NCBI GenBank assembly: GCA_963575745.1
Contig: CAUYUJ010019604.1
Span: 721,170-785,169 of the forward strand
From: Prorocentrum cordatum
Lineage: Eukaryota > Sar > Dinophyceae > Prorocentrales > Prorocentraceae
Reading direction: 5' to 3'
Length of the DNA stretch: 64,000 nt
The first letter of the stretch is position 1; the number at the start of each line of letters is the position of its first letter. Both the position numbers and the translations under genes were made by a program. Below are positions 24,331 to 33,778 of the stretch, one piece after another. The notes beneath the pieces are model-generated. The model worked only from the letters and a program-made list of their open reading frames with translations. It did no database searches and had not been told where the DNA came from.

Positions 24331-26016
24331 ATCTTGGTTACACTTAAAGCTTATTTGCACGGCATCACATGTCTCGCCATAGCAACAATAAGTACATCAC
24401 CAATCCACCACTTGAACCTGAGCAAGAGATTGTTACATGATGAACAAGAAGAGTAACAACATGATGACCAAGCACACAGTTTGCCGATCAATTAGGTTAC
24501 GCAAGCTCCACTCCTCACGGACAACTGGCAAACTATCGAGTGGCCGTCCTAGTCTGGGCATTTTGGCGCGTTTCCGCGGGTGCATGTCCAAGCGGAATTC
24601 ACCAGGGCGGAACAATTTCTATGTCGGCGGCTAGGCAGAGTGATTGCGCTGGCGGGTGGCGCGAAACGGGGCGGCGTTCGGCGAATTCAGCCACCGCGCA
24701 GGAGGGGGGGGCGGGAAGGCGACGGGGCGACGGCCTTGGCAGGGGGGGAGGCGGGGGCCGGGCCCGCCCAGAGCAGACCCAGGGGCGCGGCGGAGCCGAA
24801 GCCGAGGAAGGCCAGCGGCGGCTGCGGGGCGGCAGCGGGGGGGAGGTTGACTAAGTCAGCCGGCATAGCTGGAGTGCGACCAGTTGGGGGGGGGGGGCAA
24901 TTAAGGGAGTGCTTGGCGGGGCCCGAGAACCGGGCAAAGCTTGGGAAGGGCGCGGGCGGCAAGACCAGCCCAGGCGCTGAGGCGGGGGGCAGCCTGGCCA
25001 GCAGGCCAGAGGGGGGCGCGCGCGATGCTGAGCCCCTGCCGAAACCGCGAGGTGGGCCGAGGCAGCGCGAGGCAGGCGCCGGATCAACAGGTGCAGTCAC
25101 GGGTTCAGTCACATTGGGAATGGGCCACCCGGCAAGGAATGATCGGGGGGTAGCCTAACTGGGAAGAGCAGCGGCCACAGCGGTGGGCGGATGGACTGGA
25201 GGCCCGCCAGATGCCGAGAGGGAGGCGCACGCGCGACCTGGATGGGGCGCGGAGCGGGCAAAGGTGATGGGGGGGCAGGCGCCCGGGGCGCGCGGCAGCC
25301 GTAGTGGGCAGACCAGTGGCGAGGACAGCCCGCGGCGGCGAGCGGCGGGAGGGGTTGGGGGGGGCGGGCGACGCATGAGCGCGGCCACTCGGCCTGGCAT
25401 CGAGGCGGAAAGCAGCTCCCAGACCCACAGGAGCAGTGGAAGGTGGCACGGGGGGGGGCCGCGCCCGCAGGGGCTGCGCAGTCGGGCGCGGCGGCCCGTC
25501 GGCCGTCGGGGGCCACCTGGGCATGCAGTGGGCTGACAGGGAGCGGCCAAGATGGGCCGGCTGGGGCTGGGGGGGCGCAGAGAGCGACAGGGCGGTTGCC
25601 CAGACATAGCCAAAACAGAACGGGGCCCGGCTCCCAGCCCAGGTGAGGGACAGGGAAGCGCGGCCCCGGTGCGAGCGGGGGCGGCGCCCGCCACCGACAC
25701 CTAGCCCAGGGGGGCAAGGGTGGGGGGTGGGGGGCACGGGGAAGCACCGAACTGGTGCAATAACGGTGTTGCATGGACGCGCACGCCCAGCCCCGCGCTA
25801 GAGGTGGGGCTTCTGGCGCTGGGTTCCGCGGGGCGGGCCGCCCCCGAGAGGGGGGGCCAGTGGGCCGCCGTGGTTGGGCATGCGCTGCAGCGCCCCTGGG
25901 CGGGGCCCAAAGGACGCGCGGGCGGGCTGCGGACGGCGGCCCCGGGAGAAGATGGAAGCGGCGGCTCGGCGCGGGCGCGCCGAGGCTGATGCGGCGGCGA
26001 GGGCCAGCATGACCTT
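24331..26016. other. G-rich, gene-poor flank of the Copia insertion
   Basis: An AT-richer 300 bp is followed from about 24630 by very G-rich plus-strand sequence with frequent runs of five or more Gs (for example 24885-24896). Open frames on both strands are low complexity (Gly/Arg/Ala or Pro/Ala/Arg) and are not credible proteins. The Copia element is inserted at the right edge. Confidence 0.5.
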
Positions 26017-26021
26017 CCAGG
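26017..26021 (+). repeat. left target-site duplication CCAGG
   Basis: The five bases CCAGG precede the first base of the left LTR and are repeated exactly after the right LTR (33774-33778). Five-bp duplications are the usual product of Copia/Ty1-type integrases. Confidence 0.85.
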
Positions 26022-26214
26022 TGTCAATATCACCCATGTTTCATTGAGTTGTCATGTGTGTATGCAGTGTCAGTTGGATTGTTCCTTAGCACAGTTTATG
26101 ATTATTGTTGTACCGCTGCCGTTTGATGTTCAGGAGCCCCTGAGTCACAGGAAAAGGTTGCGTCAGATCACGTACATCCCCGGGACAGACTTAGTGTGCT
26201 GCCATCGGTTGAGA
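26022..26214 (+). repeat. 5' LTR (193 bp)
   Basis: Begins TGTCAATATCACCC and ends GGTTGAGA. It is repeated at 33555-33773. The right copy carries 26 extra bases near its 3' third (after GGTTGCGT). The terminal dinucleotides are TG...GA rather than the canonical TG...CA, but the target duplication fixes the ends. Confidence 0.9.
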
Positions 26215-26215
26215 T

Positions 26216-26230
26216 TGGTAGCGGAGCCGG
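26216..26230 (+). other. primer-binding site, initiator tRNA-Met-like
   Basis: TGGTAGCGGAGCCGG starts one base after the LTR. The 3' end of eukaryotic initiator tRNA-Met complements TGGTAGCAGAG, so the first 11 bases match with one difference. Initiator tRNA-Met is the common primer of Copia elements. Confidence 0.75.
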
Positions 26231-26269
26231 AGATCCACACCCATCTCCGGCATCCCCGTCGACGCCGCC

Positions 26270-28714
26270 ATGCCCGCCGGCGAGGCGCCGCCCCGCGGGC
26301 CGGCGAAGCCGCCAGGACCGCCGCCGGCGAAGCCGGCGGGCACCCCGCCTCCTGCCGCCGCTGCCGCTTCGGCCGCCAGCGGCGTGGACCTTGCTGCCGC
26401 GACCACTCGGGTCTCCGGCAGCGAGGGCGACGAGGCAGCCTACGCTGAGGAGTGGGCTGGCTGGGCAGGCGGAGGCTGGTGGCGCCAGGAGAGTTCGGCC
26501 TGGGACGGGGGGAGAGGACTTGATGCTGGCCTGTCCAAGACAGCGCCCAGCTACAAGTTGCTGAAGACCGACGGCTACCGAGCTTTCAGACGAAAGCTGG
26601 AGCTCTTCGAGAGATGCTGCCGCAAGCGCGGCACGACCGCCATCAGCGAAGGGGCTTCCCTGGTCATGAACTCGCTGCAAGGAGAGGCGGCAGAGGCTAC
26701 GGAGGAGATCGACCTGGACCTGTTGGAGACAGACGAGGCCTTCAGGCCGCTGTTCAAGGTCCTGGACGAGTACTACAAGTACGACAACCAGACTGAAGTG
26801 CCAGCCCGGACGGATCAGTTATTCGGCAGGTTCGCCCGCCAGGAGAAGGAGTCCATGAAGTTGTGCTGTCTACGCCATCAGCGCGACCTCAGGAAGCTGA
26901 AGGAAGTGGGCATGGATATCCCAGACATGCTAGCGGGCTGGCACCTCCTCACGAGAGCGGCGATCCCGCCATCGGGTGCCGCCCAGGTTCGGAATCAATG
27001 CGTAGACGGCCTCAGCTGGCAAAAGGTGAAGAAAGCTCTCCTCGACGCGTACGGAGCCGAGGGTCTGCCCGACAAGCGTGACATCAAACGAGTGGAGAAG
27101 ATGCTGCTCGGGCAGAATACCAAGGACGACGCTCATTACACAAACGACTACGAGCGGGAGCGAGGCCTGAGCTACGAAGACACGTACCTGGAGGAGGAAG
27201 AGTATGAAGACAAATATGAGTACGAGTACGAGGACGTAGACGAGGAGGCCGAGATCGCAGAGGAGCTGCCGCAGGATGTCGAGGACGCTCAGCTCGCGCG
27301 CGACGAGGCCTACCTGAGTTTCGTGGATGCGAAGAAGCGCGCGGCTGAGATCGCGAAGTCCAGAGGCTTCTACCCGATCGTCGCCGTGGCGCCCGACATA
27401 AACTACCGTGAGACACGACCCGCCCGAGCACCGGGGAAAGGCAAGGGGCGTGGACGCGGCCAAGGCAAAGGCAAAGGCAAAGGAGCAAGTCAGCCACGAC
27501 GAGATCCCTCAGCGCTCGAGTTCCCGAAGGCCCCGTTCGCCCGCTCTCCAGCTGCATCGAGTGGGGGATCGAGTGGGACTGGCTCGACACAGCGGAACGG
27601 CCCGAGGTTCAAGAGATTTCGTCACGGCGGGTTCACCAGGACGGAGACCGAGTCAGGCAACATGGTCGAGGACGTCGAGACGTTGGAGTACGCGAATTCG
27701 ATCGAGGAGGTGTTCCTCCTGACCGTCGGCAAGGGCGTCAGCGACGGGGGCGCAACGCGGCCCGTCATGGGCGACGAGGTCTGGGCGCAGTGGGAGGAGC
27801 TGCTGCGCGTGAAGCAGTTGCTGCACGAGGTCAAGTATGAGAAGAGTGATCGACGGTTCAGGTTCGGAGACGGGAAGACGCTGGAGGCTAAGAAGGCAGT
27901 GGCGTTGTCGGTGTGGCCGTTCGGCATCAAGAAGCAAGTCGCCATCCACCTCGTCGAGGGGTGGGCGCCGCTGCTCATCGCCAGGCCCTGCATGGAGGAG
28001 TGGGGTCTCGTCCAGGATTACCGAGCAGGCACGTCCATGATGAAGGACCTCCCCGACAAAGGTTGGATGAAGTCCGAGCGTGACGAGAAAGGCCACTTCA
28101 TCATTGATCTGTTGGGCTGCGCCGGGAAGGAAGCGGACGACGCCATGAACGAGGGCGCTCCCACGGACGGCGAGGAAACCAGCGACGACTCGACGGACAA
28201 GGACTCGGAGGGGAGCTCGGTGAAGGGCGAGACCGACGATGGCAGCGACTCGTCGGTGCCAGACGCCGATGCCTACTACCTCGAGACCGCCCCGGAGTTC
28301 TACGACATCGGTAGCGACGACGAGACGCTGACGACCGAGGGGCTCACCGACATGGACGCGGACACCTACTCAGACCTGATCTTGGCCCTGGAGCAAGCGG
28401 ATACCGACATGAAGGATACGCTCAGAGGACCCCGCGAACGCGTGCTCTGGGAGGTCTTCGTGGACCAAGGGGCTTTGTCGGAGGAGCTGCCGGAGTTCCC
28501 GCAGGTCAAGGTGATCCAGCTCAGGCTGGCCGACGGCTGGGACTTTTCCAAGCCCAGCGTGATTCGCTGCTTCTTGAGTAAGATCGATGAGGAGAAGCCC
28601 GATGACATCTTCTTCGCGCCCCCGTGCAGGATCTGGTGCTCTTGGCAGCATGTCAACGAGAAGCTTTCGGAGGAACGCGCGAAGGAGATCAACCTCACCA
28701 GGCAGCGAGAGTAG
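26270..28714 (+). CDS. Copia Gag-protease-methyltransferase-like polyprotein (814 aa)
   Basis: Starts at the ATG 55 nt after the LTR. Residues 1-70: Pro/Ala-rich leader. About 85-280: helical Gag-like region (YKLLKTDGYRAFRRKLELF onwards). About 290-350: acidic, Tyr-rich. About 375-450: basic GKGKGRGRGQGKGKGKG tract, in place of a recognisable zinc knuckle. About 485-600: retroviral-type aspartic protease with active-site-like DGGAT (Asp492), FGDGKT and APLLIARP. The usual motif is D(T/S)GA, so the second residue is changed. About 720-814: the start of a methyltransferase-like domain with EVF.DQG.LSEEL, GWDF, PDDIFFAPPC (Cys786) and W. It stops at TAG 28712, but the domain clearly continues in the same frame beyond it. 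Confidence 0.85.
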   Translation: MPAGEAPPRGPAKPPGPPPAKPAGTPPPAAAAASAASGVDLAAATTRVSGSEGDEAAYAEEWAGWAGGGWWRQESSAWDGGRGLDAGLSKTAPSYKLLKTDGYRAFRRKLELFERCCRKRGTTAISEGASLVMNSLQGEAAEATEEIDLDLLETDEAFRPLFKVLDEYYKYDNQTEVPARTDQLFGRFARQEKESMKLCCLRHQRDLRKLKEVGMDIPDMLAGWHLLTRAAIPPSGAAQVRNQCVDGLSWQKVKKALLDAYGAEGLPDKRDIKRVEKMLLGQNTKDDAHYTNDYERERGLSYEDTYLEEEEYEDKYEYEYEDVDEEAEIAEELPQDVEDAQLARDEAYLSFVDAKKRAAEIAKSRGFYPIVAVAPDINYRETRPARAPGKGKGRGRGQGKGKGKGASQPRRDPSALEFPKAPFARSPAASSGGSSGTGSTQRNGPRFKRFRHGGFTRTETESGNMVEDVETLEYANSIEEVFLLTVGKGVSDGGATRPVMGDEVWAQWEELLRVKQLLHEVKYEKSDRRFRFGDGKTLEAKKAVALSVWPFGIKKQVAIHLVEGWAPLLIARPCMEEWGLVQDYRAGTSMMKDLPDKGWMKSERDEKGHFIIDLLGCAGKEADDAMNEGAPTDGEETSDDSTDKDSEGSSVKGETDDGSDSSVPDADAYYLETAPEFYDIGSDDETLTTEGLTDMDADTYSDLILALEQADTDMKDTLRGPRERVLWEVFVDQGALSEELPEFPQVKVIQLRLADGWDFSKPSVIRCFLSKIDEEKPDDIFFAPPCRIWCSWQHVNEKLSEERAKEINLTRQRE

Positions 28715-28900
28715 AAGACGTTCCTCAAGATGGTTCTGGATTCATTTGTGAAGCAGCAGACGGTGGACGACATGCGCATGTAGGAAGGCCCGTGGCAAGG
28801 GCTACACTGGCAGACCAAGACCTGGCAGAAGCTACCAGGATGCCACTGCTGGCTCGACCAGTGCAGGCTGGGCGCGAAGTTCGAGATCGAGGGTCAGCTC
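28715..28900 (+). pseudogene. rest of the methyltransferase-like domain, read across two TAGs
   Basis: The frame of the upstream polyprotein continues after TAG 28712-28714 with homologous-looking sequence, hits a second TAG at 28781-28783 (MRM*EGPW), then runs unbroken into the integrase frame. The EGPW..LHW..KTW..LPG and CWLDQCRLGAKF words fit the C-terminal half of the PPC-type domain, where EQP and a late QC.YG motif are usual. Single-stop readthrough is a known Gag-Pol device, but two stops 69 nt apart favour decay. Confidence 0.6.
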
Positions 28901-31900
28901 ATGCCGTACCAGAAGCCTACGCGACTCCAGTCCACGAAGAAGGAGTTTGTACACCACATGAACATGAAGTGCCGCTGTACCGAGGAGCACGTGGTCCTAC
29001 GCGGCAAGCTTGCCCAGCAGGCTCAGAACTTCCCGAGACCGATGGCGCGAAGGATGGCTTACTTGATCGCCTATCAGGGCATGGCCGACGACATTGAGGA
29101 TGTCAACACCGCCGAGGAGGTCTCCAAGGACATCGACGCCATCCAGTACACCGACGTGATGCAGGAGCTGATGACGCGTTTTAACGTGTCGACGATCAGG
29201 GAGGTCAAGCGTGCTCATATCAGCCTGGGCCACCCCTCCAACGCGGCGCTGGCGACCGCCATGAAGCACGCGAAGGCCCCGGCAGAATGGCTTCAGTGCG
29301 CCAAGCTCTTCCAGTGTGAAGTTTGCCAGAGCAGGCAACGACCTCGAGCAGTACGCGTAGCGGTACTGCCGAAAGCTAAACGGTTCAACGAGGTCGTGAA
29401 CACCGACGTCTACTACGCCACCTGGAAGAACAAGGAGCGAAAGATCTTGGCCATGATGGGTGAGTTCACGCGCTACGAAGTGGATTGCCCGATCGCGAAA
29501 GAGACTTTAAAGACGGAGGTGAAGCTGTTTCAGAAGTCGTGGATCAGCTGGGCTGGCAAGCCCGACACCATGAGAATGGACATGGCAGGCTCGCACACGT
29601 CAAGAAGGATGCACCAGTGGATGAACAAGCACAACATCACACTCGACCTGATCCCGAAAGGCGCGCACCACAAGCTCGGACTCATGGAGCGCAACCATGC
29701 GGTCAGGAGGGAGCAGCTCAGCCAGTACCACCTGCAGTTCCCCGACGACTCGCTCAAGACCGCGCTCAGGATGACCGCCAGCCAGCGGAACATCTTACGC
29801 AACGTGCGCGGGCATTCGCCCGCGACGCTGGTGCTGGGCACACAGCCCAAGGTACCTGGCGCTCCATGCGACGAGGATTTCGGCCTGGCGGAGCAGGCCG
29901 CGCTGGTCGACCCCAAGAGCGAGGTGCACGAAATGATGGTAAGGCGCGCTGCGGCAGGGACGGCTTTCATCGAGGCCAACTGCTCTCGTGCCGTGCGCGC
30001 TGCGCTGTTGGCGCGCAGCAGGCCGACGCTCCGCGAGTACCACATCGGCGAGTGGGTCTACTTCTGGCGACCCGAGATGTCGACGGGCCTGGAGAAGTGC
30101 CACTGGCATGGCCCGGCGCTGGTGGTGGCGGTGGAGTCGAAGGTCAACGAGGACGACGCGATGCGCACGTCCGTGGTGTGGGTCACGCACGGGTTCACGA
30201 TCTACCGATGCACGGTGGAGCAGCTCCGTCCCGAGTTGTCAAGTGAGACCCGAGAGCGAGAAGGACGACGCGAGGATCCCGACAGCCCACTCAGCACCAT
30301 AGAGAAGCTGAGGAGGGCGCTCAGGCGGACCAAGGGAACCTGCAGCTTCAGTGACCTCGCCGAGGGGGGCCAGCAGCCCCAGTACGACGACGCCCTGGAC
30401 GACATGGGCGCGCAGCAGCCCGGCGCCCAGGGACACCGCGATGGAGATCGAGATGGACAAGAACGAGAGGAGCCGAGTGAAGCGGCTGCCGCCGCAGCTC
30501 CCGAACCCAACCAGCCAGCCGAGGCTGGCGAGGAGGCGGCTCCAGACCCCGCACCTTCGGGGGCCAGCGCTGCGCGAGAGCGCGGCAACGCTGCGAGGGA
30601 GCCGAGTAGAGTCCACATCGAGGCGATGGCCAAGAGGAGCATCGAGGAGGCCGAGAAGCTGGACGGCATCCCTTTGGCAAAACGCGCCCGCATGTCGTGG
30701 GCCAGGCTCGCGCCGCAGCAGGAGGAGTCGTGTCTCATCAAGGAGGTGGACGACGAGATGATGCTGTTGGAGGAATCCACCGAGACGATCTACACGCTGG
30801 TTTTCAAGAGGAAGGCCCCCACCATCGTGGAGGGGGGGCTCACACCCGAAGAGCGGGGGCAGTTCTACGCAGCCAAGCTGGAGGCCCTCGAGGTGATCAA
30901 CAAGAACGACGGCTGGGAGCCCATCGACGAGGCGGAGGTGGACCCAGCGGCGTGCTTCCCGCTACGCTTCCTGATGAAGTGGAAGGTGAAGGACGGGCAG
31001 CGAGTGGCCAACGCGCGAGTGCTCTACCAGGGTTTCAAGCACCGCGACGTGGCCGAGGGCCAGCTCGACAAGGAGGCGCCCACTTTGAGCAGGCTTGGCC
31101 GACGCACGGTCATGCTTTGGGCGGCCTTGAGGAAGTGGAGGCTGTTCGCTGCGGATATGAAGTCTGCGTTCTTGCAGGCCGAGGACGTCAGCGCTCACGG
31201 CATCAAGCTGTGCGCGAGCCCGACGAAGGAGATGAGGGAAATGCTTGTACACCAGATCGGCCTGCAGCCAGGACAGTTGCTCAAGATGATTAAGCCTTGC
31301 TTTGGGGACCCGCGGTCGCCCAAGCTCTGGCACTACCGCTCCGACGAAGTCACGAGGGAGACCGGGTTCAAGAACCACTGGCTCGAGGATTGCTTGCTGC
31401 AGTCCTTGCGGGCCGCGCGACCCTCGGACGACCCGTTCGACGTGTGCAGCTTCGACGGCCAGACGTTCGTGGTGGACGGGCTGATCGGCAAGCACGTGGG
31501 CGACTTCATCGGCTGCGGCGAGAACGCGAGTTGCGAGGATGACCTGTACGCCAAGCTGGACGACACCGAGTGCTTCCAGGCGCGGCTGGGCATGCTCAAC
31601 GAGAAGTTCAAGTTCGGCAAGTGGGGGTTCGGGCCGAGCCTAGTCTTCACCGGCGGCGAGGTGGAGCAGTCCCTGAGCACCCACGCGATCACCATCAAGT
31701 TCGAGAAGGACCTGCACTCGGTGAAGCCCATCACCGTGGAGAAGCACCGGCGGGCAGATCCCACCAGCGCGCTGTCGCCGAAGGAGCTCACCAGTTTCAG
31801 GGCCCTGAACGGCCAGCTGCAGTGGCCGGCAGCCCAGGGGGTTATCATCGCGGCGGCGACCGTATCGTTCAGAGCCGCGGCGACTGGACATGCGACGGTG

Positions 31901-32204
31901 CAGGACTTGCTGGACGCGAACAAGGATGTACGGTTCCTGAAGGCCAACGCGGACGTGGGTTTGTACTTCGGCTTCGACAGGCCGTGGAGTGAATTGCGCG
32001 TTAGAGGCTACTCAGATGCGAGCTGGGCCAGCCGACCTGACGGAAGTTCCCAAGGAGGCTATCAGATCTTCGTCGGACCCGAGGACGAACTCAACGCCGG
32101 CACCCCGACACCGTTCGTGGCCATGGAGTGGGCCTCGAAGAAGCCGGCGCGGTTGTGCAGGAGCTCACTGTCCGCCGAGGCGCAAGCCGCGGCGATGGGG
32201 AGCC
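28784..32204 (+). pseudogene. Copia integrase, reverse transcriptase and RNase H (first part)
   Basis: Integrase: HHCC zinc site (H.SLGH ... C.VC, about 29210-29330), then the catalytic triad in NTDVYY, RMDMAGSH and GLMERNH (29400-29690), all retained. A long acidic/Ala-rich linker follows (30230-30630). RT of the Copia (RVT_2) type: GWEPID, ARVLYQGFKHR, KEAPTLSR and AADMKSAFLQ at 30900-31180. The catalytic box reads KHVGDF (31490-31507), with GGC at 31499-31501 where Asp is expected, a probable dead enzyme. RNase H begins at GYSDASWAS (about 32010) and reaches WASKK and SLSAEAQAA before the frame breaks near 32203 by one extra base. Confidence 0.85.
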
Positions 32205-33158
32205 GACTCGCTGATGTGGGTGAAGGTCTTTTTGGCCCTGGGTCTGAGGCCCGACTTCGGACACGACGCCGCCATGACATACCTCGGAGAGTCGCCGTTC
32301 ATCACAGACGCGAAGTGCCTCTACGACGCCTCGCGGTCAGCTGCGCCGGGGTTGGGCATCGCGGAGAAGAGGGCGGCCATCGAGGTGAAGATCGTGAACG
32401 AGCAGCTGGCGGAGGTCAACGCTAGGTGGAAGTGGGTGAACACCCAGCAGCAGATGGCGGACGGACTCACCAAGCATTCGGCGCGCCAGACGATGGCGGA
32501 TGCGTTACGCCGCGGAGTTCATGCCTTGCGCTACGACCCCGACTTCGTGGCCGGCAAGAAGCCCGCCAAGCGCGCGATGGAGCAACGCGAGAAGGAGCTG
32601 GACCAGGCAGGAGAGGAGTTGCTCGATACCTTCGAGAAGGAGCCCGTGGCGAAGGCGAAGGCTAAGGCCAGGACGCGTCATTTTGGCGCGAGTGGAGCTC
32701 GCTTGGCAGCTCCGTTGGCGGCTACGAGAGCGACTGGCTCTGGAGCTGAGGTGGTGCAGTATACGCCCAGCGGCGTCGAGCTGTTCCACCCACCGACCAA
32801 CGACGACTGGAACAACCTGCTGGTGAAGCTGACCATGCTCGGATTCGTGATGGCGATGGTCGTGGCTTTCGGCTGTGGGTTCTGGGTCGGCACCTGCTGG
32901 ACAAGCTGGACTACGACGGGCGCTGAGCAGAAGAGCATCAGGCCGCGGGAGCCAGAGACCGAGCCCAACCCCAGTAAGACGGAGAAGCACTACGTCGGGG
33001 GGACCGAGATGATGACGACAGGTGTGAACACCAAGCAGCCACGCCAGAAGAAAGTGCGCCACATGATGTGCCAGGCTCAGCGCTGCTACAACCAGGATGC
33101 GCAGACGCCGAGGTTCCAGCCGCTGCCCGAGTACGCACACGGAGCTTTTGTCGGATAG
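32205..33158 (+). pseudogene. RNase H C-terminus plus transmembrane tail of Copia Pol
   Basis: Continues the polyprotein in the next frame: MWVKVFLALGLRPDF, ITDAKCLYDA, EVNARWKWVNTQQQMADGLTK (the Copia RNase H end, where the ADxLTK word is typical). Then come a basic K/A-rich stretch, a linker and one strong hydrophobic segment (32818-32898, LLVKLTMLGFVMAMVVAFG and onwards, Gly/Cys/Trp-rich). A polar Lys/Arg/Glu tail ends at TAG 33156. Copia Pol usually stops soon after RNase H, so the ~200-residue tail with a membrane helix is unusual. Its role is unknown. Confidence 0.7.
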
Positions 33159-33554
33159 AGGACGACGACGTGGACCCAGCCTATGGCAAAGTGGCGGCGA
33201 TGCCGCAGGAGCGGATGTGCATTGTGATGCACGCCCTGATGAGCGCCCACGAGGCGCGGACTTGCTTGCCTGGCGAGATCGACCGATCGCCCGGCGTGTT
33301 GCAATAATTAAGGAGATGTATGTCGCTGACGACACCGCCGGTATGTTTCACATTCGAGTTTGATTGGCTTGTGCAGGGGACCTGCGGTGACAGTGATGTT
33401 TATCTGTGGTTCTGTTTCGGTCTCGTGCCCGAAAGCTTGGAGTTTCAGCTTTAGGCTGAGTTTGCCGTTTGAGTCTCCTGGTAAACGTCTGGGGAACCCT
33501 GAGTTTAGGCAGTGTGGTTTGTAATGTTGTTGTGCTAGCTCCTTTTTCCGCCCG
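33159..33554 (+). other. non-coding 3' part of the Copia element
   Basis: Between the Pol stop and the right LTR. Contains AATTAAGGAGATG near 33306 and a T-rich end (GTTGTTGTGCTAGCTCC TTTTTCC). A polypurine tract is expected immediately before the LTR, but the last 15 bases are pyrimidine-rich. Confidence 0.6.
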
Positions 33555-33773
33555 TGTCAATATCACCCATGTTTCATTGAGTTTTTATGTGTGTCTGCAG
33601 TGTCAGTTTGATTGTTTATTAGCACAGCTTATGATTATTGTTGTGCTGCTGCCGTTTGATGTTCAGGGGCCACTGAGTCAGAGGAAAAGGTTGCGTATTC
33701 TGTCCCAGATTATCAACATAATCAGATCGCGTACATCCCCGAGACAGACTTAGTGTGCTGCCATCGGTTGAGA
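33555..33773 (+). repeat. 3' LTR (219 bp)
   Basis: Direct repeat of 26022-26214 with about 14 substitutions and a 26-bp extra segment (ATTCTGTCCCAGATTATC...). Ends GGTTGAGA as in the left copy and is followed directly by CCAGG (33774-33778), matching the left flank. Confidence 0.9.
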
Positions 33774-33778
33774 CCAGG

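Larger units (their letters stand above)
26022..33773 (+). mobile_element. Ty1/Copia LTR retrotransposon, 7,752 bp, inactivated
   Basis: Complete structure: direct LTRs, perfect 5-bp flanking duplication, a primer-binding site resembling the 3' end of initiator tRNA-Met, and a gag-pol region in Copia order (Gag, protease, methyltransferase-like, integrase, RT, RNase H) followed by a membrane-spanning tail. The LTRs differ at about 14 of 193 aligned positions plus one 26-bp indel, so insertion is not recent. Coding lesions: TAG at 28712 and 28781, a one-base shift near 32203, HVGD instead of HVDD in RT, and DGGA instead of DTGA or DSGA in the protease. No purine tract is visible directly before the right LTR. 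Confidence 0.93.

Noticed and set aside
24580-25990. Gly/Arg/Ala and Pro/Ala proteins on both strands
   Set aside because: Stop-poor because of extreme GC; low complexity, mutually overlapping, no start context or motif.
26270-28714. Retroviral CCHC knuckle in Copia Gag
   Set aside because: No CxxC-x4-H-x4-C pattern is present; the basic GKGKG tract probably does the nucleic-acid binding.
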